DNA from: Candidatus Krumholzibacteriota bacterium
Lineage (GTDB): Bacteria > Krumholzibacteriota > Krumholzibacteriia > JACNKJ01
NCBI GenBank assembly: GCA_016933175.1
Contig: JAFGBK010000116.1
Location: 53,571 to 117,570 of the forward strand
Direction of reading: 5' to 3'
Length of the DNA: 64,000 nucleotides
The notes under the pieces: model-generated
Seen by the model: the letters and a program-made list of their open reading frames with translations, nothing else
The model's database searches: none
What the model was told of the DNA's origin: nothing
Shown here: in pieces, positions 21,348-27,812 of the stretch
Numbering within the stretch: the stretch's first letter is position 1
Layout of the letters: every line of letters starts with the position of its first letter
Made by a program: the position numbers and the translations under genes

Positions 21348-21782
21348 CTAGCGAACCACGTCGCGGTAGGGATCCCTGCGGTACTCGATCCAGCGCTCGC
21401 GCGCCTTCACCAGGAAGAGGAGAAGCAGTCCCAGCAGCACGGCGCCGCCCGCCCAGCGCAGCAGGGCGGGCAGCGCCGGATCCAGGAGCCAGGCCCCGAG
21501 GCTCCAGACCAGCAGCACCAACGTCCCCGCCACCACGAGCAGCCAGCCCAGGGGCAGGCCGGCCCGCTTGGCGAGTGTGCGGTCCAGTTCCTCGAGGACG
21601 TCGTCCGCCGGATCGCGCAGGCGGACGCCGGACAGGCGGCGGCCCAGGTCCTCCAGGCGCGCCAGCTCCGCGCGCAGCTCCGGCGAGGCCGCCAGGGCCT
21701 CCTCCAGCTCGCGGCGCTCGGCGTCGTCCAGCTCGCCGTCCATGTGGGCCATCATCAGGCGGCGGATGCGTTCGCGGTCCAT
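21348..21782 (-). CDS. Putative anti-sigma factor, two membrane helices
   Basis: 144-residue protein. The first 60 residues form an acidic helical domain (MMAHMDGELDDAERRELEEALAASPE) of the anti-sigma type, but without the HxxxCxxC zinc motif. Two membrane helices follow (LGWLLVVAGTLVLLVWSLGAWLL and AGGAVLLGLLLLFLV), then a short basic tail. The ATG directly follows the ECF sigma factor stop (TGAATG), strongly supporting a cognate sigma/anti-sigma pair. Confidence 0.8.
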   Translation of the reverse strand: MDRERIRRLMMAHMDGELDDAERRELEEALAASPELRAELARLEDLGRRLSGVRLRDPADDVLEELDRTLAKRAGLPLGWLLVVAGTLVLLVWSLGAWLLDPALPALLRWAGGAVLLGLLLLFLVKARERWIEYRRDPYRDVVR

Positions 21783-22391
21783 TCAGCTCACCTCCGCATC
21801 GGCGGCCAGGGTCCCGCTCTCATCCCCCAGCCGCGCGTCGATCGCGCGGCGCAGGGCCGAGCGGGCGTAGAACAGCCGGCTCATCACCGTGCCCCGCGGA
21901 ATGTCCAGCGCCTCGGCGATCTCCGTGTAGCTAAGGTCGCGGAAGTGGCGCAGCACGATGATCTCTCGATGCTCCGGACTCAGCGTCTGCAGGGCTTCCC
22001 AGACCAGGGACGCACGCTCGCTGGCCACGAGGGCGCGAAAGGGATCCGCCCCGCGGCCCGGCGGGTCCACGCCGCCGTCGCGCTCGCAGACCAGGGGACA
22101 CTCGCCATGCCGACCGCGCTTGGCCATGAAGTTGAAACAGAGGTTGCGCAGGATGCGGTAGAACCAGGGGAAGAAGGGCCGCTCCGCGTCGAAGTGGTCC
22201 ATGTGCCGCAGGGCTCTCAGGAAGGCTTCCTGCACCATGTCGCGCGCGTCCTCCTCGCTGCCCAGGTAGCCCAGCGCGATCCGGGTGGCCTCGCCCGCAT
22301 AGCGTCGCGCGAGACGGGAGAAGGCCTCGCGGTCCCCGTCGCGGGCGCGCAGTAACAGGGCCTTGTCCGGTTCCGCGCCGTCAGACGGCAT
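21783..22391 (-). CDS. ECF sigma factor
   Basis: 202-residue RpoE-type sigma factor. Region 2: YAGEATRIALGYLGSEEDARDMVQEAFLRAL and FFPWFYRILRNLCFNFM; region 4: LSPEHREIIVLRHFRDLSYTEIAEALDIPRGTVMSRLFYARSALR. Located directly upstream of a membrane-bound anti-sigma-like gene, so it is probably held at the membrane until a cell-envelope signal. Its own target promoter cannot be recognised here. A strong terminator at 22452-22481 separates it from the HU side. Confidence 0.95.
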   Translation of the reverse strand: MPSDGAEPDKALLLRARDGDREAFSRLARRYAGEATRIALGYLGSEEDARDMVQEAFLRALRHMDHFDAERPFFPWFYRILRNLCFNFMAKRGRHGECPLVCERDGGVDPPGRGADPFRALVASERASLVWEALQTLSPEHREIIVLRHFRDLSYTEIAEALDIPRGTVMSRLFYARSALRRAIDARLGDESGTLAADAEVS

Positions 22392-22450
22392 GCTCTACCT
22401 CCCGGTGGCTGAATGATTCGGCATCCTAAACCGAAGCGCGCCGGGGAGGC

Positions 22451-22481
22451 ATAAAAAAAGTGGGCTTACGGCGTGCCCACT
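22451..22481 (-). terminator. Strong orphan rho-independent terminator
   Basis: AGTGGGC (22459-22465) pairs with GCCCACT (22475-22481) and on the minus strand is followed by seven T. The HU gene upstream already has its own terminator near 22700, and no ORF lies between, so this one must end another transcript. Confidence 0.8.
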
Positions 22482-22690
22482 CCTGGTCGATCTATGCGAA
22501 AGGGGGAATCCTGTCTCTCTCTGGGCACGCGCTATCAAGGCGCGTGCCAGGTGGCCCGCTGCAGGGGCCGAGCAGCGCCAGGGCTTGCCCCGCAAGGGAT
22601 TGAGGGCTTCGCTCCGGGCCGGGCCGGCGCCGGGGCCGTATGGGTCCTGACCACAACGGTGGTCAATGCGCCGTCGAACTGTCTAGAAAA
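22482..22690 (-). ncRNA. Candidate small RNA (unidentified)
   Basis: About 200 gene-free bases between two minus-strand terminators. It contains strong hairpins: GACCAC/GTGGTC (22649-22664, loop of four) and GGCACGCGC/GCGCGTGCC just upstream of the orphan terminator. I compared it by eye with 4.5S, 6S, RNase P and tmRNA signatures and found no match. The small ORF at 22395-22595 is not convincing. A promoter cannot be placed confidently. Confidence 0.35.
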
Positions 22691-22720
22691 GGGGAAGGCC
22701 GCCCCCCGCGGGGGCGGCCC
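22686..22720 (-). terminator. Terminator of the HU gene
   Basis: GGCCGCCCC (22697-22705) pairs with GGGGCGGCC (22711-22719); on the minus strand the stem is followed by TTCCCCTTTTCT. It lies about 25 bases after the HU stop codon. Confidence 0.7.
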
Positions 22721-22745
22721 CGAGTTCGGCGCAGCGGCGGATCGC

Positions 22746-23027
22746 CTAGAGCGTGTTCTTGAGCGTGGCCGCGGGCTTGAAGCCGACGGTCTTGCTGGCC
22801 TTGATCTGGATCTTTGCGCCGGTCTGCGGATTGCGACCCGTGCGGGCCTTGCGACGGCGGACCGTCCAGGTGCCAAAACCGGGATAGGAGAAGCGCTTTT
22901 CCTTCCTGATGGTCTTGCCCATCACGTCGAAGGTGGCGTCGATCACCTCGGCGCAGGCCTTCTTGGTGATGTCGGTCTTGACAGCCTTGGAATTCCACAC
23001 GGTGTCGATCAGCTCAGCCTTGGTCAT
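22746..23027 (-). CDS. HU-family DNA-binding protein
   Basis: 93-residue nucleoid protein. MTKAELIDTVW opening, FSYPGFGTWTVRRRKARTGRNPQTG (the beta-arm with the RNPxTG tip that intercalates DNA) and FKPAATLKNTL ending are all typical. It binds and bends DNA without strong sequence preference. Monocistronic, with a terminator on both sides (its own downstream and that of the preceding operon upstream). Confidence 0.96.
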   Translation of the reverse strand: MTKAELIDTVWNSKAVKTDITKKACAEVIDATFDVMGKTIRKEKRFSYPGFGTWTVRRRKARTGRNPQTGAKIQIKASKTVGFKPAATLKNTL

Positions 23028-23109
23028 GATTCAAACCGCCTTTCCGAGAGTATCCTCTACAGGTCGGGATTGTCCCGCGGTTGTTGTAGGCCAAGGCCGG
23101 AAAGCTGGC

Positions 23110-23150
23110 AAGCAAAATCTGCGCAGAGGCGCTACAAATGAGCCTCTGCG
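23110..23150 (-). terminator. Terminator of the Fic/M16/lipoprotein operon
   Basis: CGCAGAGGC (23122-23130) pairs perfectly with GCCTCTGCG (23142-23150); on the minus strand it is followed by CAGATTTTGCTT. It lies about 20 bases after the stop of the lipoprotein gene. Confidence 0.7.
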
Positions 23151-23170
23151 AGGGGTCCGCCCTCTCTCGC

Positions 23171-23638
23171 CTAGCCGTCAGGCTGCTTCCCGGTGTTCAG
23201 GCCCGGCAGATCCCCGAAGTCATCGCGTGATTCACGGGGAGTATCGGGATCGGAGAAGAAGACATGACCCCGGTCCACCTGCCACTCCACCAGGCGCGTG
23301 TCGCGGAAGAAAAGATAAATGAGGGTGCGGGGCTGGGGCAGGGGGCCCTCGCGGAATTCGTAGGTCCAGCGCTGCTGGTGCTCGCTCTTGACGCGGTAGA
23401 GAGGCCGCCCCCAGGCCAGGAAGACCTGAGTCGGGTTCATGCCCCGGCGGACCTCGCTGCGATCCATGTTCTCCAGGAAGGGATCGTTCTGGTTGCTGCT
23501 GGCGTACTGGCGGCGGAGCTGTTCGATCTCCGGATCGATGGCCACCGGCGCCCGCAAGGACTGGCGGCAGCCGGTTAGGGCCAGCAGCAGCAGGAGGGGC
23601 AGCAGGTGTCGGATCGCGCGGTGCGTCGAACAGGTCAT
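23171..23638 (-). CDS. Small lipoprotein, BamE/SmpA-like
   Basis: 155-residue lipoprotein with the signal peptide ending LLLLLALTGC (Cys 24). The mature part has VRRGMNPTQVFLAWGRPLYRVKSEHQQRWTYEF, the pattern of BamE/SmpA/OmlA folds, in which a GMxxxxVxxxxG helix turn precedes a beta-hairpin. Last gene of an operon; the ATG overlaps the M16-like gene stop by ATGA. A role in outer-membrane assembly is inference from fold resemblance only; it could be an unrelated periplasmic lipoprotein. Confidence 0.8.
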   Translation of the reverse strand: MTCSTHRAIRHLLPLLLLLALTGCRQSLRAPVAIDPEIEQLRRQYASSNQNDPFLENMDRSEVRRGMNPTQVFLAWGRPLYRVKSEHQQRWTYEFREGPLPQPRTLIYLFFRDTRLVEWQVDRGHVFFSDPDTPRESRDDFGDLPGLNTGKQPDG

Positions 23639-25008
23639 GGCTTCCCTCCTTCGGCAGGCGAACGGTCAGAGTCTAGACCCTCGCCAGGCAGAAGCAAACC
23701 CAAAGTTTCCGCGCCGCGGCGCAGGCGCTGCGCGGCATCGGCGGCGATCTGCTCGCTGCCCGTTCCCAGCAGGCGCGTCTCGAAGCGATCGCGCCAGCGT
23801 GGGAGCTGCCATTGCTGGCGCAGGAGATCCTGGCACCATCGCAGCAGGTCGCCGCGCCCGCCGCCCGCGGGCCCCTCGCCGCGCCAGTTGCCCTCGTCCA
23901 GGCGCTCGTAGATGTCATCCTTCGCCGTGATGACCTGGTAGCGGGAGAACTCGCCCTTGCGCACGCGATCGATCACGCGCTCCACGCGTTCCGACACGAG
24001 CGCGAGATCGGCGGCCGCGAAACCGCGCACCTGCACCTCCAGCGGTTGCGGGCCCGGTGACGTGTAGTCGTACCAGGCCCCGGCGCTGGCGGCCAGGCCC
24101 GGCGCGACGAAGCCCTCGCGCAGCAACTGGCTGATGACTCCCGCCGTCAGGGCGCAGGCGGCAGCCTGGGGACCGTCGCCGCGCGGGCCGGGATACTGGA
24201 GGACCATCAGGGGCGTCGCCCCTGATGCCCGCTGCTCCAGGCGTCCGGCACCCGGGTGGATCAGGGCAGGAACCGCCGTTGGCGGCGACGGACCGCCGGG
24301 CAGGCGGTCCAGGTCCACCTGCCAGCAGCGGATGAAGTCCTCGGGATCCAAGTCTCCGGCGGCCAGGACCAGGACGGCGCCCGCGTGGTAGCGCGCGTCC
24401 AGCCAGGCGCGCAGGTCCGCCGGCGCGGGCGGGCGCGCGTCCTCGGGCCGCGCCTGGAGCTGACGCCAGCGGTAGGGATGATCGCCGAAGTGGCGCCGGG
24501 CCATGGCGTCACGCAGGGCGACCTCGGGACTGGCGGCCAGGCGTTCCCACTCGGCCTCCTGCTCGCGCCAGGCGCGGTCCAGTTCGGCCTGATCGAAGCG
24601 GCCGGGATGCTGCAAGCGGGACAGCAGATGCCTCAGCACGTCCTCGTGCCCGGCGGCCGGGCCCGCCAGGCAGAGGCTGGCGCCGTCGGGCTCCAGGCTC
24701 GTCGCCCGGGTCCAGCCCCGCGCGCGCAGCCAGGCGTCCAGGGGCTCCCGCCCGGGAGCGCCCTCGAGCACCGAACCCAGGAAAACGCGCGGCGCCAGGG
24801 CCGCCAGGACGGGATTCACGGCCGCATGGGCCGTGCCGGCCGGGAAGGCCACGCCCAGGCAGATCCAGCCGGGGCGGCCCGTGTCCGCGGCCAGAACCCG
24901 CCCGCCGGCCGCCAAATCCAGCTCCTCCCGGGACAGGGCGGCCCGCGCGGCGGTGGAAACGACCAGGATCAGCAACGCCAGGCAGACTCGTGCGTTCCGA
25001 GTCGTCAC
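23635..25008 (-). CDS. Secreted M16-type peptidase homologue, zinc site lost
   Basis: 457-residue exported protein: signal peptide CLALLILVVSTAARA, then an insulinase-like fold with an N-terminal half (GWICLGVAFPAGTAHAAVNPVLAALAPRVF) and a C-terminal half (YDYTSPGPQPLEVQVRGFAAADLALVSERVERVIDRVRKGEFS). The zinc-binding HxxEH that should follow the FPAG segment is absent (HAAVN is there instead), so it is probably a non-catalytic M16 subunit. Family pairs usually contain one inactive partner; the active one is not next to it. GTG start, GTGA overlap with the Fic gene. Confidence 0.8.
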   Translation of the reverse strand: MTTRNARVCLALLILVVSTAARAALSREELDLAAGGRVLAADTGRPGWICLGVAFPAGTAHAAVNPVLAALAPRVFLGSVLEGAPGREPLDAWLRARGWTRATSLEPDGASLCLAGPAAGHEDVLRHLLSRLQHPGRFDQAELDRAWREQEAEWERLAASPEVALRDAMARRHFGDHPYRWRQLQARPEDARPPAPADLRAWLDARYHAGAVLVLAAGDLDPEDFIRCWQVDLDRLPGGPSPPTAVPALIHPGAGRLEQRASGATPLMVLQYPGPRGDGPQAAACALTAGVISQLLREGFVAPGLAASAGAWYDYTSPGPQPLEVQVRGFAAADLALVSERVERVIDRVRKGEFSRYQVITAKDDIYERLDEGNWRGEGPAGGGRGDLLRWCQDLLRQQWQLPRWRDRFETRLLGTGSEQIAADAAQRLRRGAETLGLLLPGEGLDSDRSPAEGGKP

Positions 25009-25853
25009 GGGTGGGCCTCCTTCGGTGGGATCGCCCCGGAATCCATGATGTCGGGATCCGGCGCCTCCGGGTGGGCCAGGGCGTCGGCGACCATGTCCAG
25101 GAAGGGCAGCAGCCAGGGCGCCAGCCCGGCGGCTGGTTCGCTCTCGAAGTCGGGCCGGACAGCGCGCAGGGCCAGGTAGTAACCGGCCCCGGCGCGGCGC
25201 ACGGCCGGCTCCAGGTGGAAGCCCTCGCCGTCCCAGCCATGGCGAGCCAGCTGCGTGGCCAGCAGCCGCCCCAGGCGGCCGTTGCCGTCGGTGAAGGGGT
25301 GGACGGACTGGAACTCGTAGTGGAAGCGACCGGCGGCGAGGAAGGGATCCTCGCCGGCGGACAGGTCCTCCCGCGCCCGCGCCAGCAGGGCCTCCATCAG
25401 CTCCGGCACGCGCAGGGGATGGGGCGGCGTGAAGACGGGCCGCCCGGCTCCGGAGCCGGACTCACGCACGATGCGGACCTCGCGCCGGCGCCAGACGCCC
25501 ACATCGGCCGAGAGACCGCCCATGAGCAGACCGTGCAGGTGCCGGAGAGCCCGCGGGCTCCACTCCCAGCCGGCGCCGGCGCTCTCGAGGAAGTCCTGGG
25601 CGCGCCGGCAGCCCAGCAGCTCGCGCTCCGGGCGCCCCGGGCGGGCGGGCGCCGGCCCGGCCAGGAGCCGCCAGGCCCGGGGCCAGGACAGGGGATTCCC
25701 CTCGATGCCCGCGTTGCACCAGGCCGCGTAGCCACCGCGTCGCTCACGTTCCGCGGCATCGGACGGCGGGCGCCAGACCGCGCGCAGGGCGGCCAGGTGC
25801 TCCAGGCGCCCGCGCAGGCCCTCGCCGCCCCTGTCTGAACCGGCAGCCTCCAT
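25005..25853 (-). CDS. Fic-domain protein (predicted AMP transferase)
   Basis: 282 residues. The Fic catalytic motif is intact: HPFTDGNGRLGR, preceded by FHYEFQSV. Family members transfer AMP or related groups to hydroxyl side chains of target proteins. An N-terminal segment AGIEGNPLS resembles the autoinhibitory (S/T)xxxEGN helix of class II Fic proteins, with Asn where Ser/Thr is usual. The start MEAAGSD is chosen (GGAAGG upstream); the track adds 65 residues across the carD promoter. First gene of the operon Fic, M16-like, lipoprotein. Confidence 0.9.
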   Translation of the reverse strand: MEAAGSDRGGEGLRGRLEHLAALRAVWRPPSDAAERERRGGYAAWCNAGIEGNPLSWPRAWRLLAGPAPARPGRPERELLGCRRAQDFLESAGAGWEWSPRALRHLHGLLMGGLSADVGVWRRREVRIVRESGSGAGRPVFTPPHPLRVPELMEALLARAREDLSAGEDPFLAAGRFHYEFQSVHPFTDGNGRLGRLLATQLARHGWDGEGFHLEPAVRRAGAGYYLALRAVRPDFESEPAAGLAPWLLPFLDMVADALAHPEAPDPDIMDSGAIPPKEAHP

Positions 25854-25979
25854 CACGCGTCCTTCCGTCGCGCGCCAGAAATGGGCGGGAACTTTCCGCC
25901 CCGCCGTGGGTATGCCGACCTGCAACCCCCAGAACGAGGCCCCCAAGAGACCCCCGGGTGGAATTCGAGGCACCGCCCG

Positions 25980-26003
25980 GGGGTCGGCTTGCAAGCCGAC
26001 CCC
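25980..26003. promoter_or_regulatory. 24-base perfect palindrome over the carD -35
   Basis: GGGGTCGGCTTG followed by its exact reverse complement, 24 bases in all. The centre, TTGCAA, is the proposed -35 hexamer of carD. It is a likely operator, or a cruciform/hairpin element. Confidence 0.55.
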
Positions 26004-26017
26004 GATTACGATATAGT
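25989..26017 (+). promoter_or_regulatory. carD promoter
   Basis: TTGCAA (25989-25994), a 17-base spacer, TATAGT (26012-26017); 30 bases before the carD ATG. The -35 lies in the middle of a 24-base palindrome. Confidence 0.65.
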
Positions 26018-26047
26018 AGGCAGCCTGACGAAACCAGGAGAAGCCCA

Positions 26048-26533
26048 ATGGATTTCGCCAAGGGGGAATTTGTCGTCTATCCGCGCTACGGAGTGGGGCG
26101 GGTCCTGGGCGTGGCCAAGAAGAGGTTCGCCGACCAGTCGGAACGCTGTCTCGGCATCCAGTTCGACCATCAGAACCTGACTCTTTACCTGCCCGTGCAT
26201 CGCCTGGACAAGGTGCGGCTACGCAAGGTGATGTCCGGCGGGATCGTACGGCGGGTGATGGAGGCCCTCAAGTCACGCGCACGTTACGATCCCAAGCAGA
26301 GCCACAAGGACCGGCTCAAGGACTACCAGGCCAAGTTCAACACCGGTGATCCGATCCTCATGGCCGAGGTGGCCCGCGACCTGGCGCGCCTGTCAAAGCG
26401 GCAGGAGCTGACCATGGAGGAGGAGAGCCTCTGCCGGGAATCCATCACCCTCCTAGCCCGCGAGATCGCCATCCGACGCGACAAGGAGACCGCCGAGGTC
26501 CGCGCGGACATGGAGCAGCTCCTCTACCGCTGA
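26048..26533 (+). CDS. CarD-family transcription regulator
   Basis: 161 residues. It begins with the CarD/CdnL/TRCF RNA-polymerase interaction domain (FAKGEFVVYPRYGVGRVLGVAKKRF, then YLPVHRLDKVRLRKVMS) and continues into an all-helical C-terminal domain (LKDYQAKFNTGDPILMAEVARDLARLSKRQELTMEEESL). CarD proteins bind the polymerase beta subunit and stabilise open complexes, often at rRNA promoters. AGGAGA seven bases before the ATG fixes the start; the track's 30 upstream residues fall over the promoter. Divergent from the Fic operon. Confidence 0.94.
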   Translation: MDFAKGEFVVYPRYGVGRVLGVAKKRFADQSERCLGIQFDHQNLTLYLPVHRLDKVRLRKVMSGGIVRRVMEALKSRARYDPKQSHKDRLKDYQAKFNTGDPILMAEVARDLARLSKRQELTMEEESLCRESITLLAREIAIRRDKETAEVRADMEQLLYR

Positions 26534-26540
26534 CGCACCC

Positions 26541-27812
26541 TCAGCCCGACATCTCGCCACCGGACCGCTTGCCGCCACCGTCCAGGGCCTCGGCCCAGAG
26601 TTCGGCGGGGTGGCGCACGGCCACCGGGAGGTCCGCCTCCCGAACGGCTTTCTCCCACTGGAGGCGGCAGCCCGTGTTGGCCGTCAGCAGCTCCTTGGCG
26701 CCCGTGGCGCGCAATTCCGCCAGTTTCTCGCCGATCATGGCCGACGACAGGGCGCGCTGGCGCAGGAAGTAGGTGCCGCCGGCGCCGCAGCATCGCTCCG
26801 GATGGTCCATCTCGACGCGCTCGAGCCCCGCGACGGCGTCCAGCAGGGCCCGCGGCCCGGCGGCAATGCCCTGGGCGTGGATTGCGTGGCAGGGATCGTC
26901 GTAGGCAACGCGGCGGGGGCGATCCAGGCCCGGCGCGGCAGCCAGGACCGCGGGATCGAGAACCTCGCTGAGGTCCCGCACCCGTTCGCTGAAGCGGCGC
27001 GCCCGCGCGGCCCACGCGGGGTCGTCCGCCAGCCATCGGGCGTACTCCTTCAGGGCCGCCCCGCAGCCCGCCGTCTGGGTCACGATGAGGCCCGGCCGGG
27101 TCTCGAAGGCGGCGATGTTGCGCCGCGCCAGATCGCGGGCGACCTCGGCGCGGCCCAGGTGCTGGTGGATGGCGCCGCAGCAGGCCCAGCCGCCGATCAA
27201 GTCGTAGCCCCCATGAGCGTCCAGGAGTCGCAGGGCGGCGCGCTCCTCGGCCCGGTGGAGCAGGCCGCTCACGCAGCCCGGAAAGAAGAGATGGGGCGCT
27301 CCGGGCCGGGGCGGAGGCGCCGCCGGCCCGCGGGGAAGACGGCGGGGAATCCAGCGCAGGCCCACCAGCCACTGCAGGCCGGGCAGACGGTGGAGGCCCA
27401 GCCACAGGGGCAGCTCCAGCAGACGCAGGACGCCGAGCACTGCCAGCAGGGGCCGCCAGCGGCGCAGGCGGGCGGGCCGGGTGAGAAGGCCGTCCAGGAT
27501 CCAGGCCTCCAGGCGGCGGGCGATGGGCCCGGCCCGGCGGTTGGCGGCCAGACGCACCTGGGCCCGGTCGAGCAGGGATCCGTAGGGCACGCCGGCCGGG
27601 CAGCAGGCCTGGCAGGCCAGGCAACCCACGCACTCGCGCAGGTAGCGGTCCCAGACGCCACGGTCCGGATCGCCGGCTTCCAGAAGGTCCATCAGGCGCA
27701 GGCGACCGCGCGGGCCCGAGCCCTCGTCGCGGCGCAGGTGGTAGGTCGGGCAGACCTCGAGGCAGAGGCCGCAGACCACGCATTCCCGGGTATCGAAGCG
27801 GGGCTCAGCCAA
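26541..27812 (-). CDS. glcF: Glycolate oxidase iron-sulfur subunit
   Basis: 423 residues. Two [4Fe-4S] motifs at the N-terminus (CVVCGLCLEVCPTYHL and CVGCLACQACCPAGVP) and the paired CCG domains (FFPGCVSGLL, CCGAIHQH, DDPCHAIHAQ, CCGAGGTYFL) are all present. It carries electrons from the flavin subunit toward the respiratory chain. Start is a TTG overlapping the stop of the glcDE fusion, with GGAGG seven bases upstream; the track's ATG, 28 residues earlier, lies inside glcDE. A hydrophobic middle stretch (LLAVLGVLRLLELPLWLGL) may contact the membrane. Confidence 0.92.
   Translation of the reverse strand: MAEPRFDTRECVVCGLCLEVCPTYHLRRDEGSGPRGRLRLMDLLEAGDPDRGVWDRYLRECVGCLACQACCPAGVPYGSLLDRAQVRLAANRRAGPIARRLEAWILDGLLTRPARLRRWRPLLAVLGVLRLLELPLWLGLHRLPGLQWLVGLRWIPRRLPRGPAAPPPRPGAPHLFFPGCVSGLLHRAEERAALRLLDAHGGYDLIGGWACCGAIHQHLGRAEVARDLARRNIAAFETRPGLIVTQTAGCGAALKEYARWLADDPAWAARARRFSERVRDLSEVLDPAVLAAAPGLDRPRRVAYDDPCHAIHAQGIAAGPRALLDAVAGLERVEMDHPERCCGAGGTYFLRQRALSSAMIGEKLAELRATGAKELLTANTGCRLQWEKAVREADLPVAVRHPAELWAEALDGGGKRSGGEMSG

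Noticed and set aside
22531-22548. TGGCAC-N5-TTGAT resembling a sigma-54 promoter before the ECF sigma gene
   Set aside because: The essential GC of the -12 element is missing, it forms part of a hairpin, and a terminator lies between it and the gene.
22395-22595. 66-aa minus ORF over the orphan terminator
   Set aside because: It runs through the terminator hairpin and has no family or RBS support.
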